Source: Tepidimonas taiwanensis
GTDB lineage: Bacteria; Pseudomonadota; Gammaproteobacteria; Burkholderiales; Burkholderiaceae_C
Length of the DNA stretch: 64,000 nt
Direction of reading: 5' to 3'
Assembly: GCF_020162115.1 (NCBI RefSeq)
Contig: NZ_CP083911.1
Span: 682,001 to 746,000 of the forward strand
This document shows, piece after piece, positions 34,333 to 43,328 of the stretch. The position numbers were made by a program, and so were the translations under genes. A model generated the notes under the pieces. It was not told the origin of the DNA, made no database searches, and worked only from the letters and a program-made list of their open reading frames with translations. Every line of letters starts with the position of its first letter. Position 1 is the first letter of the stretch.

Positions 34333-36323
34333 CCGGCTTTTGGGAGCCCGGCGGTTGCGCGCAAGAGGACGCCACGGCCACCGTGCGCCGTATGGCCGAT
34401 ACGCTCGTTCACCGCGGGCCGGATGATGCGGGGGTGTGGGTGGATGCGGCGGCGGGGGTGGCGCTGGGGCATCGGCGGTTGGCGATCCTGGATCTTTCGC
34501 CTGCTGGACATCAGCCGATGGTGTCGGCCAGTGGCCGGTATGTGATTGCCTTCAACGGCGAGATTTACAACCATCTGGAGCTGCGCGCGGCGCTGGAAAA
34601 GATCGGCGCTGGCGGGACGGCACCGCCGGGCTGGCGGGGTCATGCGGACACGGAAACGCTGCTCGCGGCGATCGAGGCGTGGGGGGTTGAAGAGACGCTC
34701 CAGCGCTGCGTGGGGATGTTTGCCTTTGCCCTGTGGGATCGGCAGACGCGCACACTGACGCTCGCGCGCGACCGGATGGGCGAAAAGCCCCTCTACTACG
34801 GCTGGCAGCGCGGGGTGTGGCTCTTTGGCTCGGAGCTGAAGGCGCTGCGCGCGCACCCGGCGTTTGCCGGGGAGGTTGACCGCGGGGCGTTGGCGCTCTT
34901 TTTCTGCCACAACGCGGTGCCTGCGCCCTATTCGATCTACCGGGACATCCGCAAGCTCCCGCCCGGAACATACTTAAGCCTGACGGAGCCGCAGGCGCGC
35001 GCGGGCGCTTGGCCCGAGCCGGTGGCCTATTGGTCGCTGGCCGAAGTGGTGGCAACCGGCCAACGCACGCCGTTTGCGGGGGCTGAGGCGGAGGCGGTGG
35101 GCGAGCTGGAGCGGCTGTTGCGGCAAGCGGTGGCCGGCCAGATGCTGGCCGATGTGCCGCTCGGGGCATTTCTGTCGGGCGGCATCGACTCGAGCACCGT
35201 CGTGGCCCTGATGCAGGCGCAATTGAGCCGCCCGGTGCGCACGTTTTCCATCGGATTCTTTGAAGCCGGGTACAACGAGGCGCAGCACGCCGCGGCGGTG
35301 GCGCGTTACCTGGGAACGGATCACACCGAGCTTTATGTCACGCCCGAGCAGGCGATGGCGGTGATCCCCAAGCTGCCAGCTCTTTATGACGAACCCTTTG
35401 CCGATTCGTCGCAGATCCCGACGTTTCTGGTGGCGCAGCTCGCTCGCCAGCACGTGACGGTGGCGCTCTCGGGCGACGGGGGCGATGAGTTGTTTGGGGG
35501 CTACACCCGTTATTTTTTGGCGCACGGTATCTGGCAGCGATTGGCGTGGATGCCGCGCGGCATGCGGGCAGTGCTTGCGCGCGGTTTGGCGGCGGCTTCT
35601 CCTGCGGCGTGGGATCGCTTCGCTGCGGTGCTGTACCCGTTGCTGCCGCGCCGTTTGCGTTTTGCGAACCCCGGCGACAAGTTGCACAAGCTCGCACGCA
35701 TCTTGCTGTCGAACGCACCCGAAGCGGTCTACCACGCGCTGGTGTCGCACTGGACCGAGCGCGATGGGTTGGTACTGGGGGCACAGGAGCCGCCGACGGT
35801 GCTGACCCAGCCAGAGACGTGGCCGACCGTGGACGATTTTCGCCACCGGATGATGGCGCTCGATGCGGTGAGCTACCTGCCCGACGATATTCTGGTGAAG
35901 GTCGATCGCGCGGCGATGGGGGTGAGCTTGGAAACGCGCGTGCCGCTATTGGATCACCGCGTGGTGGAGTTCGCATGGCGGCTGCCGCTTTCGATGAAGA
36001 TCCGCGAGGGTCAGGGCAAATGGCTGCTGCGGCAGGTGCTCTATAAATATGTGCCGAAAGAGCTGATCGAGCGCCCCAAGATGGGCTTTGGCGTGCCCAT
36101 CGACGACTGGCTGCGCGGGCCGCTGCGCGAGTGGGCGGAGGATTTGCTGGACGAACGCCGTTTGCGGGAGGAAGGCTTTATCGACCCCGCGCCCGTGCGG
36201 CAAAAATGGCGCGAGCACCTCAGCGGCCAGCGTAACTGGCAGTATCACTTGTGGGATGTGTTGATGTGGGAGGCGTGGTGGAGGGGGGAATGCGACCACG
36301 CACAGGCCAATCGCACACCATGA
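34320..36323 (+). CDS. Asparagine synthase-like amidotransferase, copy 3
   Basis: A 667-residue AsnB-family protein starting MCGLTGFWEPGG, so Cys2 is the glutaminase nucleophile. It has LVHRGPDDAGVW, LGHRRLAILDLSPAGHQPM, AFNGEIYNHLEL, the PP-loop AFLSGGIDSSTVVAL around residue 285 and LSGDGGDELFGGYTRYF. This type (with LYDEPFADSSQIPTFLV) is common in polysaccharide loci and is thought to amidate a uronic acid, as WbpS does. It overlaps the preceding glycosyltransferase by 13 bases and the next by 4 (ATGA), marking a compact WbpS-GT-WbpL-like unit. Confidence 0.9.
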   Translation: MCGLTGFWEPGGCAQEDATATVRRMADTLVHRGPDDAGVWVDAAAGVALGHRRLAILDLSPAGHQPMVSASGRYVIAFNGEIYNHLELRAALEKIGAGGTAPPGWRGHADTETLLAAIEAWGVEETLQRCVGMFAFALWDRQTRTLTLARDRMGEKPLYYGWQRGVWLFGSELKALRAHPAFAGEVDRGALALFFCHNAVPAPYSIYRDIRKLPPGTYLSLTEPQARAGAWPEPVAYWSLAEVVATGQRTPFAGAEAEAVGELERLLRQAVAGQMLADVPLGAFLSGGIDSSTVVALMQAQLSRPVRTFSIGFFEAGYNEAQHAAAVARYLGTDHTELYVTPEQAMAVIPKLPALYDEPFADSSQIPTFLVAQLARQHVTVALSGDGGDELFGGYTRYFLAHGIWQRLAWMPRGMRAVLARGLAAASPAAWDRFAAVLYPLLPRRLRFANPGDKLHKLARILLSNAPEAVYHALVSHWTERDGLVLGAQEPPTVLTQPETWPTVDDFRHRMMALDAVSYLPDDILVKVDRAAMGVSLETRVPLLDHRVVEFAWRLPLSMKIREGQGKWLLRQVLYKYVPKELIERPKMGFGVPIDDWLRGPLREWAEDLLDERRLREEGFIDPAPVRQKWREHLSGQRNWQYHLWDVLMWEAWWRGECDHAQANRTP

Positions 36324-37477
36324 GTCGGCTGTCACATTCGGTGCAACGCCGCGTTACCCTGATCGGGCACGCAGCGGGTGCAACCCTCAACTTTCGCGGA
36401 CCGTTGATCGCAGAGCTGGTTGGCAGCGGTTGCGAGGTAGAGGTGATGGCACCCGATTGGACGCCGCAGCAACGGGAGCGCCTGCGGGCTTGGGGTGCGA
36501 CGGCGGTGACGTTTCCCCTTTCCCGTACCGGGCTCAACCCGCTTCAAGACTTGCGTACATTGTGGGCGCTTTACCGCCAGCTGCGCCGCTCGCGTCCCGA
36601 CGCTGTGCTCAGTTACGCCGCCAAAACCAATGTGTGGGGCATGCTCGCGGCAGCGTGTGCGGGTGTGCCGCGGAGGGTGGCGATGGTGGAGGGCCTCGGG
36701 TATGCTTTTACCGAAGGGGCCGAGGGGCTCCGGGACTTGAAGCAACGTGTCTTGGGTTGGGTGTTGGCAGGACTGTATCGCTGGGCATTTCGGGCTGCAC
36801 ACCGTGTGCTCGTGTTGAACCCAGACGATGCCCGCGACTTGCGGCGTTGGTGTGGGCTTTCGGCGGATAAAACGGTGCTGTTGGGAGGGATTGGGGTTGC
36901 CCTCGACGACTGGCCCTTGCACCCGCCACAGTTCCAACCGGTGACCTTTACGCTCGTGGCACGACTGTTGCGCGAAAAAGGCGTTTTGGAGTTTTTGGCT
37001 GCGGCGCGGCAGATCAAGGCGGAGTATCCGCAAACACGGTTCTGGTTGCTCGGGCCTCTGGATGAGAATCCCGGCGGTCTCAAGCGCGAAGACATTGACC
37101 CGTGTGTGCGCGACGGCATCGTCGAGTGGCCCGGTGCGGTGGACGTCAAGCCGTGGCTGGCCCAAACGAGTGTGTTCGTGTTGCCTTCTTATTATCGTGA
37201 AGGTGTGCCGCGCAGCACGCAGGAGGCGATGGCGATGGGGCGGCCGGTGATCACCACGGACGCGCCGGGTTGCCGGGAGACAGTGGTCGACGGCGTCAAC
37301 GGCTATTTGGTGCCGCCGCGGGACGTAGTGGCGCTGGTGGCGGCGATGCGGCGCTTCGTCGAAAATCCGCACCTCATCGAAACCATGGGCCGTGAAAGCC
37401 GCCGATTGGCTGAAGAGCGGTTTGACGTGCGGAGGGCGAATGCGGTGTTGATGCGGGCGCTGGGGGTGGGAGTCTGA
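36320..37477 (+). CDS. Glycosyltransferase, GT4 family (PglA/WbpX-like group)
   Basis: A 385-residue GT-B enzyme. RRVTLIGHAAGATLNFRGPL at the N-terminus, VLSYAAKTNVWGMLAA, VEGLGYAFT, then the donor domain FTLVARLLREKGVLEFLAAA and the motif SYYREGVPRSTQEAMAMGRP with the conserved Glu pair. This subgroup often adds the second sugar to an undecaprenyl-linked N-acetyl sugar, which fits its place just before the initiating transferase. The ATG at 36320 overlaps the amidotransferase stop. Confidence 0.88.
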   Translation: MSRLSHSVQRRVTLIGHAAGATLNFRGPLIAELVGSGCEVEVMAPDWTPQQRERLRAWGATAVTFPLSRTGLNPLQDLRTLWALYRQLRRSRPDAVLSYAAKTNVWGMLAAACAGVPRRVAMVEGLGYAFTEGAEGLRDLKQRVLGWVLAGLYRWAFRAAHRVLVLNPDDARDLRRWCGLSADKTVLLGGIGVALDDWPLHPPQFQPVTFTLVARLLREKGVLEFLAAARQIKAEYPQTRFWLLGPLDENPGGLKREDIDPCVRDGIVEWPGAVDVKPWLAQTSVFVLPSYYREGVPRSTQEAMAMGRPVITTDAPGCRETVVDGVNGYLVPPRDVVALVAAMRRFVENPHLIETMGRESRRLAEERFDVRRANAVLMRALGVGV

Positions 37478-37480
37478 TTC

Positions 37481-38572
37481 GTGCAGACGTTGCTGGTTGC
37501 CTTTTGGGTTGCGTTCACGATCACGCTGTTGATCGTGCGGTTCCGTCATTTTCATCTAGGCTTGAGTGCCGATAGCATCGTTGGCATCCAGAAGTTTCAC
37601 GCTGGAAACGTGCCGCGGGTGGGGGGGGTGGGCCTACTGTTTGGGTTAGCGGGCGCGCTTGCGTGGAGCGCTTGGCGCGACCTGGTGCGCAACGAGGCTG
37701 CATGGCTGCTGCTGGCGGCTTTGCCAGCTTTCGGTGCCGGGTTGGCAGAGGATGTGACCAAGCGTGTGGGGGTGATGACCCGGTTGCTGGCAACCATGGC
37801 AGCGGCCGGGCTGGGGGCATGGTTGTTGGATGCGCAACTGCCTCGCGTGGGCGTGCCGGGGGTGGATGATGTGCTGGCCTGGGCCCCGGCGGGTTTTGTG
37901 ATGACGCTGGTGGCCGTGGCGGGCGTGGCCAACGCCGTCAATATCATCGACGGCTTCAACGGGTTGGCAGCGGCCGTTTCTATCTTGATGTTTACCGCGT
38001 TTGGCTACGTGGCGTGGTCGTTGGGGGACGTCTTCATTTTCCAGGTTTGCCTGGCGATGATTGGGGCGCTGCTGGGATTTTTTGTGTGGAACTATCCGCG
38101 AGGGCTGGTTTTTTTGGGGGATGGCGGCGCGTACCTCGTGGGTTTCATGCTCGCCGAGGTGGCCGTGTTGCTGGTGGTGCGGCACCCGGGGTTATCCCCG
38201 TGGTTCTGCCTGCTCGTGTGCGGCTATCCGATCACCGAGACCGTGTTTTCCATCTACCGCAAACGGTTTCTGCGCGGTACATCCCCCGGTGTGCCGGACG
38301 CGTTGCACCTTCACATGCTGGTGTACCGCCGCTTGGTGCGTTGGGCTGCGGGGAGTGAGGCGGCGCGGGATATCACTGCCCGCAACTCGGCGACGTCCCC
38401 TTACCTGTGGGGATTGGCGTCGCTTTCGATCGCTCCGGCGGTTTTGTTTTGGCGCTCCGAGCCGCTGCTGGTGGGCAGTGCCGTCGTGTTCGTGTGCTGC
38501 TACGTTCTGGTATACGCCCGGCTGGTACACTTTCGTACGCCGCGTTGGTTGCGCCGGCGGGTCGGGCGTTGA
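37481..38572 (+). CDS. wbpL: WecA/WbpL-type undecaprenyl-phosphate glycosylphosphotransferase
   Basis: A 363-residue polytopic membrane protein of the MraY/WecA family with about 10-11 transmembrane helices. It should start the repeat unit by moving a HexNAc-1-phosphate onto undecaprenyl phosphate. Motifs: the FHAGNVPRVGGVGLLFG loop, DDVLAWAP (Mg site), NIIDGFNGLAA, the cytoplasmic FLGDGGAYLVGF and, near the end, a His-containing loop (DALHLHMLVYRR). GTG start at 37481, 3 bases after the glycosyltransferase. It is the last gene of the cluster. Confidence 0.9.
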   Translation: MQTLLVAFWVAFTITLLIVRFRHFHLGLSADSIVGIQKFHAGNVPRVGGVGLLFGLAGALAWSAWRDLVRNEAAWLLLAALPAFGAGLAEDVTKRVGVMTRLLATMAAAGLGAWLLDAQLPRVGVPGVDDVLAWAPAGFVMTLVAVAGVANAVNIIDGFNGLAAAVSILMFTAFGYVAWSLGDVFIFQVCLAMIGALLGFFVWNYPRGLVFLGDGGAYLVGFMLAEVAVLLVVRHPGLSPWFCLLVCGYPITETVFSIYRKRFLRGTSPGVPDALHLHMLVYRRLVRWAAGSEAARDITARNSATSPYLWGLASLSIAPAVLFWRSEPLLVGSAVVFVCCYVLVYARLVHFRTPRWLRRRVGR

Positions 38573-38686
38573 TCCGTCCGCGCCAACCCGCATCGGGGTG
38601 CCCCACGCATGCCGGGGAGCGTTAGGCCGTTGGCCGTCACCCCGCTCTTCGCAGCCTTTCATTGTCGTTGACCACTTCCGCTATCC

Positions 38687-40588
38687 ATGTTCGACCTCTT
38701 CCGCAACAACATGAAGGTGCTGATGGCGCTGCTCATGTTGTTGATCATCCCGTCTTTTGTTTTCTTTGGCATCGAGGGCTACACGCGCTTTCGTGAGGCG
38801 GCGGAGCCGGTGGCGCGCGTGGGTGGCGAGCGCATCACACGGCCGGAGTGGGACGCGGCGCACCGGCGCGAGGTGGAGCGCCTGAGTGCCCTTATGCCGA
38901 ATATCGACCGGGCGGTGCTGGAGAGTGACGAGAGCCGCCGCGCGACGCTGGAGCGTCTGATTACCGAGCGGGTGCTGGCGCGTGCCGCGGCGGACATGCG
39001 GCTCGTGGCCACCGACCGGCGCGTGGCCGACGAGCTGTTGCGTGACCCGACGATTGCGTCGCTGCGCAAGCCCGACGGGACGCTGGACGTGCAGCGCTAT
39101 CAGGATCTGCTGCGTGCGCAGGGGCTGACCGCGGAGCAGTTCGAAGCGGGAGTGCGCGCCGAGCTGGCGCGCCGCAGCGTGACGCAAGTGGTGGCGGACA
39201 GCGCCTTTTTGCCGCGGGCGTCGGTGGAACTGGCCACGCGGGCGTTTTTCGAGCAGCGCGAGGTGGCGCAGGCGATGTTCCGGCCGGCGGATCATGTGGC
39301 CCGCATCCAGGTGAGCGACGCCGACGTGCGCGCGTACTACGACGCCAACCGTGAGGCGTTCCGCACGCCGGAGCAGGCCGTCATCGAATACGTGGTGCTG
39401 GACCCGCAGGCCGTGGCCGCGCGCGTGACGGTGAGCGAGCAGGAGCTGCGCGAGTACTACGAAAAGAACGTGGCGGACGTAGCGCGCAACGAGCAGCGCC
39501 GCGCGGCCCACATTCTGTTGCAGCTGGACCCCAACGCGTCTGCCGAGGAGAAGGCCCGCGTGCGGGCCGAGGCGGAAAAGCTCCTCGCCGAGGTACGCGC
39601 CCAGCCCGACCGGTTTGCCGAGGTTGCCAAGGCCCGCTCGCAGGACCCGGGGTCGGCCGCGCGCGGGGGGGATTTGGACTGGTTTGGCCGCGGCGCGATG
39701 GTCAAGGCCTTCGAGGACGCGGTCTTTGCGCTGAAGAAGGGCGAGATTTCCGGCGTCGTCGAAACGGAATTCGGCCTGCACATCATCCGGCTGCTGGACG
39801 TGCGTCAGCCCGAGCCGGAGCCGTTCGAGAAGGCGCGCGGGCGACTCGAAGAGGAACTGCGCCGCCAGTTGGCGCAGCGCCGCTTTGCAGAAGAGGCCGA
39901 GCGCTTCAGCAACCTGGTGTACGAGCAGCCGGAGGGCTTGGCGCCGGTGGCGCAGGCGCTGGGGCTGACGGTGCGGCAGGCGACGCTGGAGCGTACCGGG
40001 CCCGTCGGGGCGGAGGCGGACGCGGTGCTGCGTGAACCGGCGGTGCTGCGTGCAGTGTTCAACGAAGAGGCGCTGGCCAGCAAGCGCAACAGCGCCGCGA
40101 TCGAGCTGGGCGGCAGCCGCTTGGCAGCGGTGCGCGTGCTAGAACACCGGCGATCCGAAGTGCAGCCCTTCGAAGCCGTGGCGGCGCAAGCCAAGGCGCG
40201 CCTCGTGCAGGAAAAGGCGCGCGAGGCGGCGCTGGCTGCCGCCCGCGAGGCGCTGGAGCGGTGGCGGCAACAGCCCCCGGCCGACAGCGCGCTGCGCACG
40301 CCCGTGGTGGTGTCGCGGCAGGACGCCCGCGGCCTGGCGCCAGCAGTGGTTCGCCACGCGCTGAGCACCCGTCTCGAGGGCGACGCGCCGGCGTGGACGC
40401 TGGTGGATTTGGGGGCCGAAGGGGCTGCCGTGCTGCGCGTGCGTCGCGGCCCCGAGCGCGAAGCGCCGGACGCTGCGCGGCAGCGCAACGAGCGCCGCGA
40501 GCTGGCCCGCCTGTGGGGCGAAGGGGAGGCCAAGGCCTATCTGACCGCGCTGCGCGAGCGCTATAAGGTGGAGGTGCTCGTCAAGTAA
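38687..40588 (+). CDS. ppiD: Periplasmic peptidyl-prolyl isomerase/chaperone PpiD
   Basis: A 633-residue inner-membrane-anchored chaperone of the SurA/PpiD group that helps outer-membrane proteins fold in the periplasm. One N-terminal membrane helix (MALLMLLIIPSFVFFGIEGY), a SurA-like N-terminal chaperone domain, a parvulin domain around residues 270-365 (RRAAHILLQL to FGLHIIRLLDV, with GGDLDWFGRGAM) and a long helical C-terminus. 113 bases of gene-free DNA separate it from wbpL; no clear promoter or terminator is seen there. It belongs to the chromosomal backbone. Confidence 0.92.
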   Translation: MFDLFRNNMKVLMALLMLLIIPSFVFFGIEGYTRFREAAEPVARVGGERITRPEWDAAHRREVERLSALMPNIDRAVLESDESRRATLERLITERVLARAAADMRLVATDRRVADELLRDPTIASLRKPDGTLDVQRYQDLLRAQGLTAEQFEAGVRAELARRSVTQVVADSAFLPRASVELATRAFFEQREVAQAMFRPADHVARIQVSDADVRAYYDANREAFRTPEQAVIEYVVLDPQAVAARVTVSEQELREYYEKNVADVARNEQRRAAHILLQLDPNASAEEKARVRAEAEKLLAEVRAQPDRFAEVAKARSQDPGSAARGGDLDWFGRGAMVKAFEDAVFALKKGEISGVVETEFGLHIIRLLDVRQPEPEPFEKARGRLEEELRRQLAQRRFAEEAERFSNLVYEQPEGLAPVAQALGLTVRQATLERTGPVGAEADAVLREPAVLRAVFNEEALASKRNSAAIELGGSRLAAVRVLEHRRSEVQPFEAVAAQAKARLVQEKAREAALAAAREALERWRQQPPADSALRTPVVVSRQDARGLAPAVVRHALSTRLEGDAPAWTLVDLGAEGAAVLRVRRGPEREAPDAARQRNERRELARLWGEGEAKAYLTALRERYKVEVLVK

Positions 40589-40761
40589 TCGCCCACCACA
40601 CCCGTCGACTCTCCGCGTCGGCTTGCCACGGTCGCCTTGCGTGGTTGTGTCGGTGAGCGAAAGCCGATCATCTGCGCCGTCGTGGCGAGCGCGCGGCGGG
40701 TGTGCAGACGGGGTGACGTTCGAACGACGCCGTCGCGGGCAAAGAATGGTGCCCGTGCATG

Positions 40762-40767
40762 TATAAT
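40762..40767 (+). promoter_or_regulatory. -10 box of the tRNA-His promoter
   Basis: A perfect TATAAT stands 13 bases before the mature tRNA 5' end. The -35 position is not convincing. It is the only promoter-like signal in the 191-base gap after ppiD. Confidence 0.6.
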
Positions 40768-40779
40768 GTCGGCTTCTAC

Positions 40780-40856
40780 GGTGGCTGTAGCTCAGTTGGT
40801 AGAGTCCCAGATTGTGATTCTGGTTGTCGTGGGTTCGAGTCCCATCAGCCACCCCA
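40780..40856 (+). tRNA. tRNA-His (anticodon GUG)
   Basis: A 77-nt cloverleaf with the extra 5' G(-1) opposite C73 that is unique to tRNA-His. Anticodon stem CCAGA/TCTGG with loop TTGTGAT gives GTG. T-loop TTCGAGT, acceptor GTGGCTG/CAGCCAC, CCA encoded. Confidence 0.97.
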
Positions 40857-40866
40857 AAAATAAATC

Positions 40867-40893
40867 AAAAATGGCCCTTCTAGGGCCATTTTT
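40867..40893 (+). terminator. Rho-independent terminator after tRNA-His
   Basis: ATGGCCC (40871-40877) and GGGCCAT (40883-40889) form a stem with loop TTCTA, extended by A-T pairs on both sides (AAAA with TTTT) and a T-run. The symmetric flanks would let it work in both directions. Confidence 0.92.
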
Positions 40894-40968
40894 CATTTGT
40901 GTCTGTCGGCGTCGCCACAGTCCGCCTCGCAGGGGTTTTCGCGGTGAGCAGCCGTGCTATATTGGATC

Positions 40969-41289
40969 ATGGCTGAGCGCAAGGTGATCGACGAGCGCAT
41001 CGTGACCAGAGGCGGTGGGGTTATCCGCATCGAAGCGTGGGAAATCGGGCGCGGCGAGATCGTGCGCTACAACATGGCGTACGTGAACCCTGCCATTTCC
41101 CGGCGGGACAACGGACGCCTGGTGGGGCATGACAACAGCCACCGGTATGCTGGTTTTGCCAGTGAGCACCACCATCACTGGTTTGGATGCGTCGCTCACA
41201 ACGGGCGGTTTCGGTCATTCGAGGAAGAACTATCGCGTTTCGAACTTTCCCTCAAGCGCTTGAAGCGTCGTCTCGGAAAGGAGTACTGA
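40969..41289 (+). CDS. tumE: TumE-type toxin of a type II toxin-antitoxin pair
   Basis: A 106-residue protein of the TumE/DUF6516 family. Hallmarks are VRYNMAYVNPAISRRDNGR, a His-rich patch GFASEHHHHWFG and FEEELSRFE. The toxic mechanism of the family is not well defined. ATG 40969 lacks a Shine-Dalgarno, and TATATT at 40958-40963 could start transcription at about the ATG, so the message may be leaderless. The partner gene begins 3 bases after the stop. Confidence 0.75.
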   Translation: MAERKVIDERIVTRGGGVIRIEAWEIGRGEIVRYNMAYVNPAISRRDNGRLVGHDNSHRYAGFASEHHHHWFGCVAHNGRFRSFEEELSRFELSLKRLKRRLGKEY

Positions 41290-41292
41290 ATC

Positions 41293-41751
41293 ATGTCGAA
41301 GCACCCAATCCCCAGCGAGCGCCGGGTTCGGCGTGAATCATCTCCAGAGCCCAACTTGTTCACGGACGAGCCCTCATTGCCGATCCGTGTCTGTCTGCAA
41401 AGTGAGGAGGCGGCGCTGCAGCGGGTGCGCGACGTGGTGCGTGCGCGAGCCCGGGGCGAAGAGACAGCGGTACAGACGGTGGTGAGCTTTACGTCTATGC
41501 AGGCTTTGCTCGAGGTGCTGAGTCCCAGGCGGGCGCAGTTGCTCGATTCGGTCAAGGCGCAGGGGGCATATGAGTCCATCGAGGCGCTGGCGCGAGCGTT
41601 GGGAAGGCCGCGAAGCGCTGTCAGCCGCGACGTCCGTCGGCTCGCCGGCGTGGGTTTGTTGCAGCTCAGCAATCAACCACTGTCGGGCCACGGCAGGCGG
41701 TGCGCGGTTCGTGTGCCGCCGCGCCGCGTGAGGTTCGAGCTCGACCTGTAG
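41293..41751 (+). CDS. Winged-helix antitoxin/regulator paired with TumE
   Basis: 152 residues. The C-terminal two thirds form a winged helix: SMQALLEVLSPRRAQLLDSV, then GAYESIEALARALGRPRSAV (recognition helix) and VRRLAGVGLLQLSNQPL. The first 45 residues are polar. A strong GGAAAGGAG site precedes ATG 41293. It probably neutralises TumE and represses the operon. It ends 2 bases before the convergent symporter gene. Confidence 0.75.
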   Translation: MSKHPIPSERRVRRESSPEPNLFTDEPSLPIRVCLQSEEAALQRVRDVVRARARGEETAVQTVVSFTSMQALLEVLSPRRAQLLDSVKAQGAYESIEALARALGRPRSAVSRDVRRLAGVGLLQLSNQPLSGHGRRCAVRVPPRRVRFELDL

Positions 41752-41753
41752 GC

Positions 41754-43130
41754 TTAGCGCTGCGCGGGCCGTAGCCACGTCCACAGCAGGCTGACGGCGG
41801 TCGAGGCGAGTAGCGCCCCCGCAAACGGCGCCAGTGTCGGAACATTGTTTGGGAAGGTGGCCGCAACCACCCCTTGCCAAAGGCTGCCCGATTCCCATGC
41901 ACCCGGTGCGATGGCACCGAGCAGCCCCGCCAGCGACCCAGCGACAGCGGCCCCTCGGGGTACGCGGGGCCACAGGGCAAGCAGCAGCGGCACGACCGCG
42001 GTGGCGCACAGCAGGTCGGCCACCAAGAACAGTCGCAGCACCGACAGGCCCTGCCAGGCCACGGCGATGACGGGCACCATCAGAAGCACGGTAGCCCAGC
42101 GCGCCGCCGCGAGCGACGCCCCCTGACGCTGCGTGACGAGCAGCGCGGCGATGCCGTTTTGCAGCGTGTCCACGGACGACGCCACCAGCGCCACGGCCAG
42201 CACCAACACCGGGGCGACGACCCAGTCCGGCGCGTGCTGTACCAGCGCAAAGAAGGGCACGGGCGGGGTGCCGAGTGGCAGGCCCTGCCGCGCGGCCAGC
42301 AGCCCCAGTGCACCAACGAGTACGATGGCCGCCGCGCTACCCAAAGCTCCCCACCACGCGCCGCGGTGCAGCGCGCGCGTGTCTTGCGCGGCCCAGACGC
42401 GCTGCCAGTAGCCCTGGTGGAACAGGTTGGCGGCGGTGACGGCAATGATGAGGGTAAGCGCGACCGACAGGCCAACGGAGAGCGGTGCGGATGCGGGGGC
42501 CGACGGTTGGACCGCTTCGGCGGGGGCGGGCGCGGTGCCGATGACCGCGGCGACGAGGGCCAGCAGCGCGAGCAGCAGCCACGCTTGCCAGCGGTCGGTG
42601 GCAAGGCTCGCGCGCAGGCCGCCCCACGCGGTGTAGAGGAGCGTGACGCCCGCGACCGCCAGCACCGCCCAGCGGCCGTCGCCGCCGGTGAGCAGTGCGA
42701 CGATGCCGCCTACGGCGGTGAGTTCGGCCGTCAGGAAGCACAGCATGTACAGCAGTGACAGTGCGAGCACCCAGCCGCGCATCGCGGGGCCAAAGCGCTC
42801 GGCTGCCAGATCCGTGAGGCTGCGTCCGGCAGGCAGCCATCGCCGGATAGCCGGACCGCACCACGCGAGCACGAGGAAGGGCAGGGCCGCGCCGATGGCG
42901 TAACCGGCCAGCGCCACCGGCCCGACGAAGGCGGCGATTTCCGGCGGCACGAACAAAATCCATGCCCCGAGGCCCGAGGCGAGGAACGACAGCGCCAGCG
43001 TCGTGGCCGATTGCGAGCCGCGCGCGGTGAGGTACGCGTCGAGCGAGGTGTCCGCCGTTCGGGCCCGCAGGCCCACCCACAAAAACAGCAGCAATGCCGC
43101 GCCCACCGCGGCTTGGGGCATGCCGATCAT
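41754..43130 (-). CDS. thiV: Sodium:solute symporter under TPP riboswitch control (ThiV-like thiamin/HMP uptake candidate)
   Basis: A 458-residue SSS-family membrane protein with about 12-13 helices. Family strings: SLDAYLTARGSQSATTLALS, SFLASGLGAWILFVPPEIAA (Na+-site region), SLTDLAAERFG, VASSVDTLQNGIAALLV. The closest classes are pantothenate/proline symporters. Substrate is inferred only from the leader: a TPP riboswitch ends immediately at the ATG. Rodionov and colleagues predicted an SSS protein, ThiV, as a thiamin-precursor transporter under the same control. No other thiamin gene is in the window. Confidence 0.75.
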   Translation of the reverse strand: MIGMPQAAVGAALLLFLWVGLRARTADTSLDAYLTARGSQSATTLALSFLASGLGAWILFVPPEIAAFVGPVALAGYAIGAALPFLVLAWCGPAIRRWLPAGRSLTDLAAERFGPAMRGWVLALSLLYMLCFLTAELTAVGGIVALLTGGDGRWAVLAVAGVTLLYTAWGGLRASLATDRWQAWLLLALLALVAAVIGTAPAPAEAVQPSAPASAPLSVGLSVALTLIIAVTAANLFHQGYWQRVWAAQDTRALHRGAWWGALGSAAAIVLVGALGLLAARQGLPLGTPPVPFFALVQHAPDWVVAPVLVLAVALVASSVDTLQNGIAALLVTQRQGASLAAARWATVLLMVPVIAVAWQGLSVLRLFLVADLLCATAVVPLLLALWPRVPRGAAVAGSLAGLLGAIAPGAWESGSLWQGVVAATFPNNVPTLAPFAGALLASTAVSLLWTWLRPAQR

Positions 43131-43258
43131 GTCGCGCTTCCTCCGCCGGTACGAACCGGATCAGGTTCCAGGGTCTGGGCGTGGGGCCCCCATGGCCTGC
43201 GGCCCACTCTCAGCCCGTGCCACCCGCGGTGGGGTGCGCGCCGGGCTCCCCTGGCGAC
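43131..43258 (-). promoter_or_regulatory. TPP (THI-element) riboswitch
   Basis: On the minus strand the leader contains GGGCTGAGAGTGGG (CTGAGA core at 43208-43213) followed, after a GC-rich variable arm, by GACCCTGGAACCTGATCCGG (43153-43173) and the closing CGGAGGAAG. These are the two conserved halves of the THI element. GTCGC near 43254-43258 can pair with GCGAC at 43131-43135, just before the ATG, so ligand binding could hide the start. A TACAAT -10 box lies at 43273-43278 (minus strand). Confidence 0.9.
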
Positions 43259-43328
43259 TACGAAATGCGGGGATTGTAGGGTCGACGCCCCCGGCGTGTG
43301 GTCGCGAATCGAGGCGTCGATGAGATCG

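Noticed and set aside
40930..40968. Longer start for the TumE-like toxin at a GTG at 40954
   Set aside because: The added residues (LYWI) come from the -10 region and do not resemble the family; ATG 40969 gives the normal start.
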